A stretch of DNA of 34,813 nt, taken from assembly GCA_016793015.1 (NCBI GenBank), contig JAEUJD010000134.1, positions 1 through 34,813 on the forward strand. The letters are read 5' to 3'. Shown one piece after another: positions 22,933-34,259 of this stretch (its first letter is position 1; every line of letters begins with the position of its first letter). Below the pieces are notes generated by a model. It ran no database searches and was not told the origin of the DNA. It was given only the letters and a program-made list of their open reading frames with translations. Origin of the DNA: Phycisphaerales bacterium (GTDB taxonomy: Bacteria > Planctomycetota > Phycisphaerae > Phycisphaerales > UBA1924). A program made the position numbers and the translations under genes.

Positions 22933-24042
22933 ATGATCACGTACATCATTCCAACACGAAATCGACCCGAAGTCCTGCGCGAGACGCTGCGGGGCATTGA
23001 GGCGCTCGGTGATCACGCTCGGGCGGGCGGGGCCGAGATCATCGTGGTGGACAATGCATCGGAGCCCGCGGCGAAAGTACCGAAGGCGCTTGCGAATGGC
23101 GTGACGATCGACCTGGTGAGGCGGACGCAAAACGAAGGTGCCGCGGCACGCAATGTGGCGGCGCTGCACGCGGATCCGGCGAGCGACTGGCTCATCATGC
23201 TTGATGACGATTCGCATCCGCTGGATCTGAACTTTGTCGAGAGCCTGCGGCGGCAGCCCGGCGATGTCGGCGCTGTGAGCGCGGATATTTTTCTTGGGGC
23301 ATCGGCGCAAGAGATCACGGGCCGCGAACAGGGCGGTTTGCCGGAGGTGTTCATCGGCTGCGGCGTGGCGATCCGGCGTTCGCTCTTTGTTGCGCTGGGG
23401 GGATACGACCATCGGTTCAACTACTACGCCGAGGAATACGATCTGGCGGCACGCATACTTCTCGCTGGATACCGCGTCGTCTTCGATCAGTCGTTCCGCG
23501 TGCTGCACCGCAAGGTGACGGCGGGGCGCGATATGAACACGATCCTGGGGCGGCTGGTGCGGAACAACGGCTGGGTGATGCAGAGGTATGCGCCCGAGGC
23601 GGTTCGGCGCGAGCAGCTCCGGATGATGCGGCGGCGCTATCGGCGGATCGCGGAGAAGGAGTCCGCGGTAACCGGCTTTGCGGCCGGGCTTCGCGAACTG
23701 CGTTCCACGCTCGCGGGGCAGGAGCGAACCCCGATGAGCGCCGATCTGTGGAGGCGCTTCACTGGTCAGGCTGCCACCCGCGAGGGGCTTGCGTGGAATC
23801 TGTCTCTGCGCGGCGTTCGGACCGCGGCGCTCATTGCGGAAGGCAAGAACGCGGCGGAGATTCGCGCGGTGATGAGAGAGCTGGGGATTGTGGAGGTTCC
23901 CACGAATCATGCGGAGGCGCTGGTCATCGGGACGTTATCGCCGGGACCAATGTTCGACGCACAACACCGATTCGTTCACGACTCACGCGTCGTCGTTCCG
24001 TGGAGATGCGTTGATCAGGCTTCTGAACGCTTGGCGGCCTGA
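22933..24042 (+). CDS. Glycosyltransferase family 2
   Basis: A 369-residue protein. The N-terminal GT-A domain begins MITYIIPTRNRPEVLRETL, with 'IIVVDNAS' and the triple-Asp motif LDDD at 91-93 for NDP-sugar and metal binding, then 'GGYDHRFNYYAEEYDLAARILLAGYRVVF', the acceptor-site ED-type region. The C-terminal 130 residues are charged and helical and not recognised. No transmembrane helix is visible, so it should act at the cytoplasmic face. The ATG at 22933 gives the family N-terminus; upstream in-frame sequence is repeat. It lies downstream of the NDP-sugar enzyme, consistent with a short glycan cluster, and overlaps pabB at its 3' end by 28 bases in convergent orientation. Confidence 0.9.
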   Translation: MITYIIPTRNRPEVLRETLRGIEALGDHARAGGAEIIVVDNASEPAAKVPKALANGVTIDLVRRTQNEGAAARNVAALHADPASDWLIMLDDDSHPLDLNFVESLRRQPGDVGAVSADIFLGASAQEITGREQGGLPEVFIGCGVAIRRSLFVALGGYDHRFNYYAEEYDLAARILLAGYRVVFDQSFRVLHRKVTAGRDMNTILGRLVRNNGWVMQRYAPEAVRREQLRMMRRRYRRIAEKESAVTGFAAGLRELRSTLAGQERTPMSADLWRRFTGQAATREGLAWNLSLRGVRTAALIAEGKNAAEIRAVMRELGIVEVPTNHAEALVIGTLSPGPMFDAQHRFVHDSRVVVPWRCVDQASERLAA

Positions 24043-25379
24043 TGCATCCATCGATGCGGGGTTTCCAAGACCAGTGCCGCTTTCACCAGCGTCTCCAACC
24101 ATTCGCCTGCCGGATCGCTGTCGACCACAATCCCTGCGCCAACTGAATAGTCGAGCTTGCCAGCGCCGCTGCGCGGATCCCGGGAGACGCACGCCGTCCG
24201 GATCATCACGTTCGCTTCCAACTTCCCATCATCTCCGATCCACAGCATCGTGCCGCAGTAGGGTCCGCGGCGCACGGGCTCGAGTTCGTCGATGATCTGC
24301 ATCGCGCGGATCTTGGGTGCGCCGGTCACGCTGCCGGGAGGAAATGTGGCCCGCAGCAAATCAAGCAGCGTCGTGCCGCGGCGGAGCCGGCCCGCAACTG
24401 TCGCGGTGGATTGCAGGACGCCGGAGGCGTGCTTCTCGATGCGGCGTTCCTGCTCCACACGGACGCTCCCGAGATCGCAGACGCGGCCCAGATCATTCCG
24501 CATAAGGTCGACGATCATGGCGAGTTCGGCGCGGTCCTTGGTGCTGGAGTCGAGGTCGAGCCTTGCGGCGGCGTCGGTCGCCTCGGTGTAGGGGCGGGTG
24601 CCCTTCATGGGGCGGGTGCGGACTTCGCCGGTGCGCAGGTCGGCTTCGAGAAAGAGTTCGGGGCTGAGGCTCGCGAGCGCGTAGCCATCGGCTTCGAAGT
24701 AGCCGCCGTGCCAGGGCTGCGCGGCTTCGACGAGGTCTGCGAACAGTCCGCGGGGAGAGCCCGAGAACGGCGTGCTCAAGCGGTGGGCGAGATTGACCTG
24801 ATATGCATCCCCCGCGCGGATGTACTCGATGATGCGATGCACGCCCGCGATGTACTGATCGCGGTTCTTTGCCGCGTCGATGCGATCAAGCGTGTATCCA
24901 TGCACTTCGCCGCGATTATCGGTTCCGAGGGCTTCGGCAGGAATTGCAAGGTGCGCTCCGAATTGTCGCCACTGCGCATTCGTCGAATCGAACGCATCCG
25001 AAGATTCAATCCGTTGGAACGCCGCGAACGGCCAGTCACGATCGGCGATCGCCTTGGAATGTGTTGCGCGCGCCGCGGGTTCAAAGAACTCGCCTGCGTC
25101 GTAACTGACCCATCCGAACCAACCTGCGCCGGGCATTGATTGGTCCAGTTGCTGCGGATGGAGCGATTGGAGGAGGGATTCCAGTTCCAGCCCTGATTGC
25201 GCGACGCGCGTTTCCGTTGGAATACCAAGGACCGCGCGAACTCCGGAATCCGGCAGCGCGTTCCACCGCACCGCGAGCGGATGCTTCGTTGGCCAACGCC
25301 GAATCGCTTGTGCGGGATCAGTCGGAAATGTCTGTATCCCCGGACTCACAATGACAGTGTTGGGGGCTCGTCGCGTCAA
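24015..25379 (-). CDS. pabB: Aminodeoxychorismate synthase component I
   Basis: A 454-residue chorismate-utilising enzyme. The C-terminal domain shows 'GDAYQVNLAHRL', 'SPELFLEADLRTGEVRTRPMKGTRP' with Lys259 as the PabB-type nucleophile (anthranilate synthases have Ala here), 'STKDRAELAMIVDLMRNDLGRV', 'FPPGSVTGAPKIRAMQII' and 'YSVGAGIVVDSDP'. These make 4-amino-4-deoxychorismate from chorismate and ammonia, on the way to folate. The start is a TTG or a GTG ten codons later, neither with a clear ribosome binding site. There is no pabA or pabC neighbour in the window. Its 3' end overlaps the convergent GT2 gene by 28 bases. Confidence 0.93.
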   Translation of the reverse strand: MTRRAPNTVIVSPGIQTFPTDPAQAIRRWPTKHPLAVRWNALPDSGVRAVLGIPTETRVAQSGLELESLLQSLHPQQLDQSMPGAGWFGWVSYDAGEFFEPAARATHSKAIADRDWPFAAFQRIESSDAFDSTNAQWRQFGAHLAIPAEALGTDNRGEVHGYTLDRIDAAKNRDQYIAGVHRIIEYIRAGDAYQVNLAHRLSTPFSGSPRGLFADLVEAAQPWHGGYFEADGYALASLSPELFLEADLRTGEVRTRPMKGTRPYTEATDAAARLDLDSSTKDRAELAMIVDLMRNDLGRVCDLGSVRVEQERRIEKHASGVLQSTATVAGRLRRGTTLLDLLRATFPPGSVTGAPKIRAMQIIDELEPVRRGPYCGTMLWIGDDGKLEANVMIRTACVSRDPRSGAGKLDYSVGAGIVVDSDPAGEWLETLVKAALVLETPHRWMHQAAKRSEA

Positions 25380-25485
25380 GGCTTTGGGAAAGCCGTGTAG
25401 GGCTGGGCCAGAATGCGGGAATCGAGCGTTCCGCTCAGATTTCTAGATCATTTCTGAAACTTCGCGAGCAGTTTGCCAGGTTTGA

Positions 25486-25884
25486 TCACCTCAACCCGTC
25501 GAGTTTCGTGCCGTAGAACTCACCGAAGCATGTTGCGTCGGCGGTACAGAGATACTGGCAATGAGTCGCGATCGCGCCACAGAGGATCGGGACGTCATTC
25601 GGATCCTTGAGGCGATACGGCGTGAAGAGGCCAGCCTCATCGGCGACAGTGTGAACCTCGGTCGTCGCGAGCAGCTTTGTGAGTTCATCTTGTAATTCGA
25701 GACCGTCTTCGCGATTGCCCAGATTGATGAACGCTTCGTTCGCGGCATACACCGACGTCACGAGCTGCAATTCCGGGATATCCCAGAGCTGAGCGGAGCC
25801 TCCTCCAAGCGACGCCGCAAACAGCACATTCGCGTCGAGAAAAACGCGGACGGGTGACAGCAGGCTATCGCTCGGGTCGTTCAT
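25486..25884 (-). CDS. PIN-domain toxin, VapC-like ribonuclease
   Basis: A 132-residue protein. PIN acidic residues are present in order: Asp17 in VFLDANVL, Glu50 in AANEAF, Asp94/Asp97 in LKDPNDVPIL, and Asp116 in TADATCF. The length and layout match VapC-type endoribonucleases that cleave tRNA or rRNA when freed from antitoxin. It overlaps the upstream AbrB-like gene by 20 bases in the same direction, the standard antitoxin-first arrangement. Function as an active toxin is inferred. Confidence 0.85.
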   Translation of the reverse strand: MNDPSDSLLSPVRVFLDANVLFAASLGGGSAQLWDIPELQLVTSVYAANEAFINLGNREDGLELQDELTKLLATTEVHTVADEAGLFTPYRLKDPNDVPILCGAIATHCQYLCTADATCFGEFYGTKLDGLR

Positions 25885-26164
25885 GCGGAATCGAGTCGGG
25901 GTTGATTCCCAACTGTTTTACTCGATTCCGGGCCTGCTCGTAGTCCGCATCGTCGACGGCGGAATTGAGAATGAACTCGGCCATGCGCTGGTCTGTGTAC
26001 TTCTCCGCCGGCATGGCGATCGCCTTCAGAACGCGGAAGCTCTTGGTCTGCTCATCAAACTCCAGAATGGCGAGCGAGCCATCCTCGAGCCCGAGGCTCT
26101 CCCGGATCGCTTTAGGGATCACAAACACCCCTTTGCTCCCGATCGTGATCGTGTGCTTTACCAA
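25865..26164 (-). CDS. AbrB/MazE/SpoVT-fold antitoxin
   Basis: A 99-residue protein with an N-terminal swapped-hairpin DNA-binding domain: 'ITIGSKGVFVIPKAIRESLGLEDGSLAILEF' matches the family pattern. The remaining 50 residues are charged and helical and likely wrap the PIN toxin. It starts at a TTG with AAGGGG six bases upstream. It probably binds its own promoter and represses the operon, as related antitoxins do. Confidence 0.85.
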   Translation of the reverse strand: MVKHTITIGSKGVFVIPKAIRESLGLEDGSLAILEFDEQTKSFRVLKAIAMPAEKYTDQRMAEFILNSAVDDADYEQARNRVKQLGINPDSIPHERPER

Positions 26165-26490
26165 GCGGCACCCCTTCCAAATAATCGTACGAACGACGGG
26201 CGTCCATGTTTCCGAGAATCAGATTTTCGGAATTTCAACCTATCGGACCTTGCAGTTTCGCCAGAAACCTACAGCAGCGAGGCAATCCGAGCGGTAAATC
26301 CGGTCGTCCCGATCGCTTTTGCGACCTAGAATCTTTGTCCCTGCGCGTCCAGCGGCTGCGCAGCCACAAGTTTCCAGTCGTTCTTTGTTCGGTTGGGATT
26401 CTTGCGCTTTGGATCTGCTGGACCCGTCCGTCCCACACGCACGCCGCCGGCATTGTCCGGTCTGCCAAGCAACAAGTGAGAACGAAGGAA
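26165..26490. other. Intergenic stretch between antitoxin and ppdK
   Basis: The 326 bases hold the promoters of the divergent antitoxin and ppdK genes. An open frame in phase with ppdK runs through most of it, but its content does not resemble a PPDK N-terminus and no ribosome binding site precedes earlier starts. No convincing promoter pair was identified. Confidence 0.5.
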
Positions 26491-29259
<2,769 letters not shown>

Positions 29260-29285
29260 ATTCCCCGCTGATCAGTGAACAAACC

Positions 29286-29320
29286 TAAGCCCCGAGGCTC
29301 CATGCCTCGGGGCTTTTCGT
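29286..29320 (+). terminator. Rho-independent terminator of ppdK
   Basis: AAGCCCCGAGGC pairs perfectly with GCCTCGGGGCTT around TCCAT, followed by TTCGTT. It lies 27 bases past the stop. Confidence 0.9.
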
Positions 29321-29331
29321 TGGTACTGGAA

Positions 29332-29802
29332 TTACTCGCGCTCGCTTCGAATTCCCTTGCGCGTCGGTCGAACGGGCGTTCCACACTCGGGGCAGGCTGA
29401 ATCGGATGGAAGTCCGTGGAGGTTGTACCCGCAATACTGACACGTTCCCGCACCCCAACTTCGCATTCGCGGCCACCACAGCAATACAGAAGTGAATAGG
29501 AGAACGGTCCAAACAGGCCACATCGGAAGCGAGCCAGCGCCAAGATTGCTCCGTTTCCAATCCCATCGATAGGTGTGGGGCGGATAGAGCGTGAAGAGCT
29601 TTACCTGGAAGTACGCGCCGGAATTTGGGCACGGCATGATCAGAATCTGGCCTTCTTGTATGCAGATGTGAGACGCGCCGCGGTAGATGACTATTCGAAT
29701 CAATCGGGAGGTTGCAACGTCGAGGGACGCGACGAGGAGAAGAAGTGCGAGAACGACCCAGCGCAAAGTGCCGCCGAAGCGACGACGGCGCAGCGGCCTC
29801 AA
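29332..29802 (-). CDS. Small membrane protein with C-terminal zinc ribbon
   Basis: A 156-residue protein. An Arg-rich N-terminus precedes a hydrophobic helix (residues 13-30), a second helix occurs at about 93-112 (VWTVLLFTSVLLWWP), and the C-terminal 40 residues carry CQYCGYNLHGLPSD and CPECG, two Cys pairs of a zinc ribbon. The CxxCGYxLxGL block is, to my knowledge, very common in planctomycete membrane proteins. The start is a TTG; a nearby in-frame start cannot be excluded. No function is known. It is convergent with ppdK. Confidence 0.75.
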   Translation of the reverse strand: MRPLRRRRFGGTLRWVVLALLLLVASLDVATSRLIRIVIYRGASHICIQEGQILIMPCPNSGAYFQVKLFTLYPPHTYRWDWKRSNLGAGSLPMWPVWTVLLFTSVLLWWPRMRSWGAGTCQYCGYNLHGLPSDSACPECGTPVRPTRKGIRSERE

Positions 29803-29880
29803 GGTCGCGAGGGTTTTTTCTCGGAAGTCGATCGCACCAGTTTACAGACATGCCGGGAGCGATCCGAACTCAAGGAGCGC

Positions 29881-30921
29881 TCACCAACTCGGCACCGGCC
29901 AGGGGTTGCGATCCTTGAAGAACGTCTGGTGCCAGTAGGGATATGCCTTCTGCACCTGGCTCGCGGCATCGAGCTTTACAACTTGTGCTGGCGTGAGGTT
30001 CCAGCCCAGGGCGCCGAGGTTGTGCTTGAGCTGCTCTTCGTTCCGCGCGCCGATCACGATGTTGCTCACCGTGGGCCGTTGCAGAAGCCAGTTCAGCGCA
30101 ATCTGCGGCACGGTCCTGCCCGTTTCCTTGGCGATCTCGTCGATCGCGTCAACGACCTTGTAGAGATACTCGTCTGGAACGGGTGGTCCGGCGTCGAGCG
30201 CGGCCTTGGAGGTGAGCCGCGTGTTCGGAGGCAGCGGCTGCCCGCGCCGGATCTTGCCGGTGAGGCGGCCCCACCCGAGCGGGCTCCACACGATGCATCC
30301 GACCTTCTGATCGAGGCCAAGCGGCATCAATTCCCACTCGAAGTCGCGCCCGACCAGCGAGTAATACGACTGCTGCGCGACGTAGCGGGGCCAGCCGTAG
30401 CGGTCGGATGCCGCGAGCGACTTCATCAGGTGCCAGCCGGAGAAGTTGGAGCAGGCGATATAGCGAACCTTGCCGCAGCGAACGAAATCCGCAAGCGTCG
30501 AGAGCGTTTCTTCCACGGGCGCGAGCGCATCGAAGCCGTGCATGTGATAGATATCGATGTGATCGGTACCGAGGCGTTTCAGGCTCGCGTGCAGCGAGTC
30601 AACAAGGTGAAAACGAGACGAGCCGGAATCGTTGGGGCCATCGCCCATCGGGAAAGTCGCTTTGGTCGAGAGAAGCACGCGATCGCGTCGCCCCTTGATG
30701 GCCGCGCCGAGAATTTCTTCCGAAGCGCCGCGTGAATAGGTGTCGGCCGTATCGAACATGTTCAGGCCCGCATCAAGGCACACATCGACGATGCGGGTCG
30801 CTTCGGCAACGTCGCTCGTGCCGAAGCCTTTGAAGAGGTCGGTGTTGCCGCCGAACGTCGCGGTACCAAGGCTGAAAACCGGAACCTTGAGGCCCGAGCC
30901 GCCAAGCTGACGGAATTCCAT
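29881..30921 (-). CDS. Aldo/keto reductase
   Basis: A 346-residue NADPH-dependent oxidoreductase. The barrel begins MEFRQLGGSGLKVPVFSLGT. The catalytic tetrad is visible: Asp57 and Tyr62 in FDTADTYSRG, Lys87 in LSTKATF and His128 in IYHMHGFD. 'NWLLQRPTVSNIVIGARNEEQLKHNLGAL' is the NADP-binding C-terminal block. It is closest in style to the YajO/GpgR-like group, substrate unknown. GGAG eight bases before the ATG supports the start. A G-run array (C-run on this strand) lies 24 bases upstream. It follows the Tat-exported aminotransferase by 116 bases in the same direction. Confidence 0.95.
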   Translation of the reverse strand: MEFRQLGGSGLKVPVFSLGTATFGGNTDLFKGFGTSDVAEATRIVDVCLDAGLNMFDTADTYSRGASEEILGAAIKGRRDRVLLSTKATFPMGDGPNDSGSSRFHLVDSLHASLKRLGTDHIDIYHMHGFDALAPVEETLSTLADFVRCGKVRYIACSNFSGWHLMKSLAASDRYGWPRYVAQQSYYSLVGRDFEWELMPLGLDQKVGCIVWSPLGWGRLTGKIRRGQPLPPNTRLTSKAALDAGPPVPDEYLYKVVDAIDEIAKETGRTVPQIALNWLLQRPTVSNIVIGARNEEQLKHNLGALGWNLTPAQVVKLDAASQVQKAYPYWHQTFFKDRNPWPVPSW

Positions 30922-30944
30922 GGATCGTGCTCCGAGCGGAAGAA

Positions 30945-30965
30945 GGGGGTGGGGGTGGGGGGGGG
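30945..30965. repeat. G5-T-G5-T-G9 array upstream of the aldo/keto reductase
   Basis: Three G-runs of 5, 5 and 9 separated by single T bases on the plus strand, so C-runs in the reductase leader on the minus strand. The array is compatible with a G-quadruplex on the plus strand and with length variation of the long run. Confidence 0.7.
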
Positions 30966-31037
30966 AAGCGAATGCGCAGCCTGTGGGATGATCCCGGCGC
31001 GAAGACGATACGCGGGCGGCGCACAGGTTCGGCAGCG

Positions 31038-32390
31038 TTACGCCGCCAGTCCATCCTTCATGATCTGCCGCACCGCGCCCACAAACCGATCGAGCTCGCT
31101 CGTCAGTGTGTAAATGCTCGGCGTGACGCGGATACCTTCGAATTCCTCGTGCGTGATGCCGTTGACAAGGATCTTGTGACGTTCCCACAGCGCGCTCACG
31201 ATCCTTCCGCTCTCGATGCCTCGGAGTTGAAACGTCGCGATGCCGCAGGAAAAGCGCGGATCGAAGCTGGTGTGGAAGACGACCGGGTGTGCCGCGCCGT
31301 CGCTCGTGCTCGCCAGACGCTGCGCCCAGTAATCGCGGAGGTAGCGCATGCGGGCTTCCTTCCGCGCATCGCCGATGACCTGGTGGAACGCGAGCGCATC
31401 GGCAATCGCGAGCGCCGGGCCCGCCGGGTGCGTGCCGATCTCCTCGAACTTGCGGATGTCGTCGTCCTGCTCCGGTTTCGCCGCCATCATCGGCCAGAGG
31501 CCTTTGATCTTGTCGCGTCGAACATACAGCAGCCCCGTTCCGTGCGGGGCAAAGAGCCACTTGTGCAGGCTCACGCCGTAGTAATCGCAGCCGAGCTCCG
31601 AGAGCTTGAACCGCAGGTGCGCAAACGCATGTGCGCCGTCCACGACCACCAGTATCCCGCCGTTCTTTCCCCGCGCCATGTCGGCAACCCTCTTCACCGG
31701 CATGATCTGCCCGGTGATGTTGATCACATGACTCATCAGGATCATCCGCGTCCGGGGTGTGATCGCCGCCTCAAACCTCGCGACAGCTTCCGCATCGTTC
31801 TCGCACGGGATCGGCAGCTTGATGAGCACCAGCTTGATCCCGTTCCGCCGCTCCATCTGGCGGAACGTCGCGAGCATGCGTGGGTAATCCTGCGTCGTCG
31901 TGACGACTTCGTCGCCCGCCTTGAGGTCAAGCCCGAGCTGGCAGATCTGCAGACTCTCGGATGCATTGCGCGTAAACGCAATCTCATCCGCGCTCACGCC
32001 CCAGTGATTCGCGATGGCCTCGCGCACGCTCTCGCGCTGCGGTTCCTGCAATCGCCACAGCACATACGCCGGCGCCGTGTTGGCGTGGTCGGAGTAGCGG
32101 CGCATCGCCTCGAGCACCACCCGAGGCGAGGGGCTGATCCCGCCGTTGTTCAGATTGATCAGGCTCCGATCGATCGCGAACGCCTGCTGGGGCATCCGCC
32201 AGAAATCCTCATCGGCAGCGATCTGCGCCGGAGAACCCTGCGAGGGACTGTCCGCCCAATCTTCGAGCATCTCTTGCCACGCATCCCGATCAAACCCGGT
32301 TTCGGAGGCTCCGGTCGATCGGGCAAACGCGGCAATGGCCGCGGCACTCGGCAAAGCGATCGAACCCAGAAAGCCGCGACGGTCAAGCAT
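31038..32390 (-). CDS. Tat-exported class V aminotransferase (isopenicillin-N-epimerase-like)
   Basis: A 450-residue PLP enzyme. The N-terminus MLDRRGFLGSIALPSAAAIAAF has a twin-arginine signal, predicting export in folded form with cofactor. The catalytic domain has 'LNNGGISPSP', 'NASESLQIC', 'DGAHAF' with Asp251 binding the pyridine nitrogen, and SLHKWL with the Schiff-base Lys277. This matches the CefD/class V family, which includes epimerases, desulfurases and transaminases; the reaction here is unknown. GGAGGA four bases before the ATG at 32388-32390 selects this start over a GTG seven codons upstream. Confidence 0.93.
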   Translation of the reverse strand: MLDRRGFLGSIALPSAAAIAAFARSTGASETGFDRDAWQEMLEDWADSPSQGSPAQIAADEDFWRMPQQAFAIDRSLINLNNGGISPSPRVVLEAMRRYSDHANTAPAYVLWRLQEPQRESVREAIANHWGVSADEIAFTRNASESLQICQLGLDLKAGDEVVTTTQDYPRMLATFRQMERRNGIKLVLIKLPIPCENDAEAVARFEAAITPRTRMILMSHVINITGQIMPVKRVADMARGKNGGILVVVDGAHAFAHLRFKLSELGCDYYGVSLHKWLFAPHGTGLLYVRRDKIKGLWPMMAAKPEQDDDIRKFEEIGTHPAGPALAIADALAFHQVIGDARKEARMRYLRDYWAQRLASTSDGAAHPVVFHTSFDPRFSCGIATFQLRGIESGRIVSALWERHKILVNGITHEEFEGIRVTPSIYTLTSELDRFVGAVRQIMKDGLAA

Positions 32391-32519
32391 GACGTCCTCC
32401 CCAGTGTTCACCAGCGTACCGCGCGGCAGAAACCCCTCGAATCGGCCGAAAACACGGCAATTGGTGATTCGGCGCGCAACGAACCCCGCCCGCTTCCGAC
32501 TACATTGAAAGGAACCACC

Positions 32520-34259
32520 ATGACCCGGATGATCCGTTCGCTTTCACGTTATCTCGGCAGTCGGACTGCTCAGGCAGGCCCGATGGACGACGCCGCGGCA
32601 CTCGCCCGCTTCGCAACGGTGGGCGATCCGCGCGCCTTCGAGTTCCTGGTGTACCGCTATCAGTCCATGGTGATCCACACCTGCCGCCGTGTGATGGCAT
32701 CGCAGGCCGATGCAGAAGACGCGGCGCAGGAAACGTTCCTAAAGCTTGCGCGCAAGGCGGGAGAGGTCCGCTCGAATGTTGCCGCATGGCTGCACGCGTG
32801 TGCGCTCTGCACCAGCATCGATCTGGCCCGCGCTCGCGCCACCCGCCGGGATGCCGAAGCCAGAGCCGCGGGATCGATGCCTCAACAGGATGACGATCGA
32901 TCCTGGAACGAGATCAAGCCGCTTCTCGATGAAGCGATCGCGGCACTCCACGAATCGGATCGCGAACTGATCGTCGCGCGGTTTCTTGCGGGTCGGTCTC
33001 AGATCGATCTCGCTCGCGAGGCGCATATTCACCCCGGCACAATGCACCGGCGAATCGATGCAGCGCTCGAGCGGCTCCGGGTCGAGCTTTCCAAGCGTGG
33101 TGTGACAAGCACCGCCGTCGTGGGGGGCGCGGGGGTCGTGGGGGTGGTGGGGGTGGTGGGGGGCGTGTCGGTTGGTGGCGCAGGGTCTGAGTCACTCGCA
33201 GCCCTGCTCGCTCGCGCGAGCGCCGATTCGGTCGCGCAGAGCACAACCAGCAACCTCGTCAGTATCGGGCTTGCAGAAATGGGCAAGGCGAGCGGAGCTG
33301 GATCGGCGACTCTCGCCGGCTACGGCATTTCAACACTGGTCGCGGCAACGGTCGCGGGCGTTCTCGGTCTCGGGGCGGTGGGCGGCTATTGGTTCGCTTC
33401 GAGCTCGGCTCCCGCGCTCGCTGGGGTGGCCGTTGCGGCGGCGGCATCCACGACTTCGGGAGGATTCGATCGCCCAACGAAGGAGAGCGCTCGCTTCCCT
33501 CTCATCGCGATGATCAGCGCCGACCAGTCCGGCGGCACGATGACGCACGCCGGCGACGAAATCCGCCTCGCCTTCCCGTCGAAAAAGTCCGGGGGGAGGC
33601 AGATCGAGATCGTGCTGCGCGTGAAGGACGTCAACCTCGGATCGCAGCCGATCGCCGCGAAAGTCCTCATCGAATCAACCTCGCTCCCGGCAGAGAATCC
33701 GTTCCACAAGATCGTTGGTTCAACGACCGATGCCCGCATCCGCATCGACGGCGACCACGTCCGGTTTGAACTGACCACCAACTGGACGCCCACCGACGAG
33801 GACAAGAAGGCCGATCGCTCGCTCCCCCCCGTCATCGTTTGGACCGGCGGGCGTGCCGATCCCGCGCCAAACGCCGTCAGGAACCGCACGGCATCGATCC
33901 CCGACTTCGGCGGCAAGTGGAACTGGGTCGAAGAGTGGTCGCTCCACTTCGACCCCGACAACATCTTCCTGACCACGAGGCACGATGACGGGCACGAGTA
34001 CAACGCCTTTCGGTTCCGGATCATCGACTGGGAGAACGTCGGCTCGCACTGCCGCGTGCAGGCGATCGTTTCGGAATCCACCAAAGAAAACTCGATGGTC
34101 GGCAAACGCGTCAAGATGCTGATCCGCCGAAACCCCGAGAGCTACGCGATCGTTCTGAAAGAGCCTCACTCCAAGGAGATCAACGAATGGCCCGCCGGCT
34201 TCAACGTCAAGGCGGGTGAAGGCCAATTGCTGCTCCAGTTCCGGAGGAACGAGCCATGA
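32520..34259 (+). CDS. ECF sigma factor fused to transmembrane and C-terminal sensor-like region
   Basis: A 579-residue protein. Region 2 is '[43 protein letters not shown]' and region 4 is '[45 protein letters not shown]', both ECF-type. Next comes a Val/Gly linker encoded by tandem G-runs, a Ser/Ala region, one transmembrane helix at about residues 270-290 ([20 protein letters not shown]) and about 280 residues of beta-rich sequence, probably extracytoplasmic. Planctomycetes are known to carry ECF sigma factors with long C-terminal extensions. The sensor-like region is unrecognised. GGA lies seven bases before the ATG. Its stop overlaps the start of the next gene (ATGA), so the pseudopilin is translationally coupled. 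Confidence 0.88.
   Translation: MTRMIRSLSRYLGSRTAQAGPMDDAAALARFATVGDPRAFEFLVYRYQSMVIHTCRRVMASQADAEDAAQETFLKLARKAGEVRSNVAAWLHACALCTSIDLARARATRRDAEARAAGSMPQQDDDRSWNEIKPLLDEAIAALHESDRELIVARFLAGRSQIDLAREAHIHPGTMHRRIDAALERLRVELSKRGVTSTAVVGGAGVVGVVGVVGGVSVGGAGSESLAALLARASADSVAQSTTSNLVSIGLAEMGKASGAGSATLAGYGISTLVAATVAGVLGLGAVGGYWFASSSAPALAGVAVAAAASTTSGGFDRPTKESARFPLIAMISADQSGGTMTHAGDEIRLAFPSKKSGGRQIEIVLRVKDVNLGSQPIAAKVLIESTSLPAENPFHKIVGSTTDARIRIDGDHVRFELTTNWTPTDEDKKADRSLPPVIVWTGGRADPAPNAVRNRTASIPDFGGKWNWVEEWSLHFDPDNIFLTTRHDDGHEYNAFRFRIIDWENVGSHCRVQAIVSESTKENSMVGKRVKMLIRRNPESYAIVLKEPHSKEINEWPAGFNVKAGEGQLLLQFRRNEP
33122..33163 (+). repeat. Five tandem G-runs (G5-G6) inside the sigma factor gene
   Basis: Runs of 6, 5, 5, 5 and 6 G separated by three- or four-base spacers (CGC, TCGT, TGGT, TGGT) on the coding strand. 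They encode the Val/Gly linker between the sigma regions and the membrane helix. The pattern strongly matches a G-quadruplex motif. Confidence 0.9.

Noticed and set aside
25486..26164. VapBC pair as part of a defence island
   Set aside because: No restriction, phage-defence or mobile genes flank it; it sits alone between pabB and ppdK.
30927..32519. In-phase upstream extension of the sigma factor frame
   Set aside because: It covers the antisense of the aminotransferase gene and has no domain; a good ribosome binding site lies directly before the ATG at 32520.
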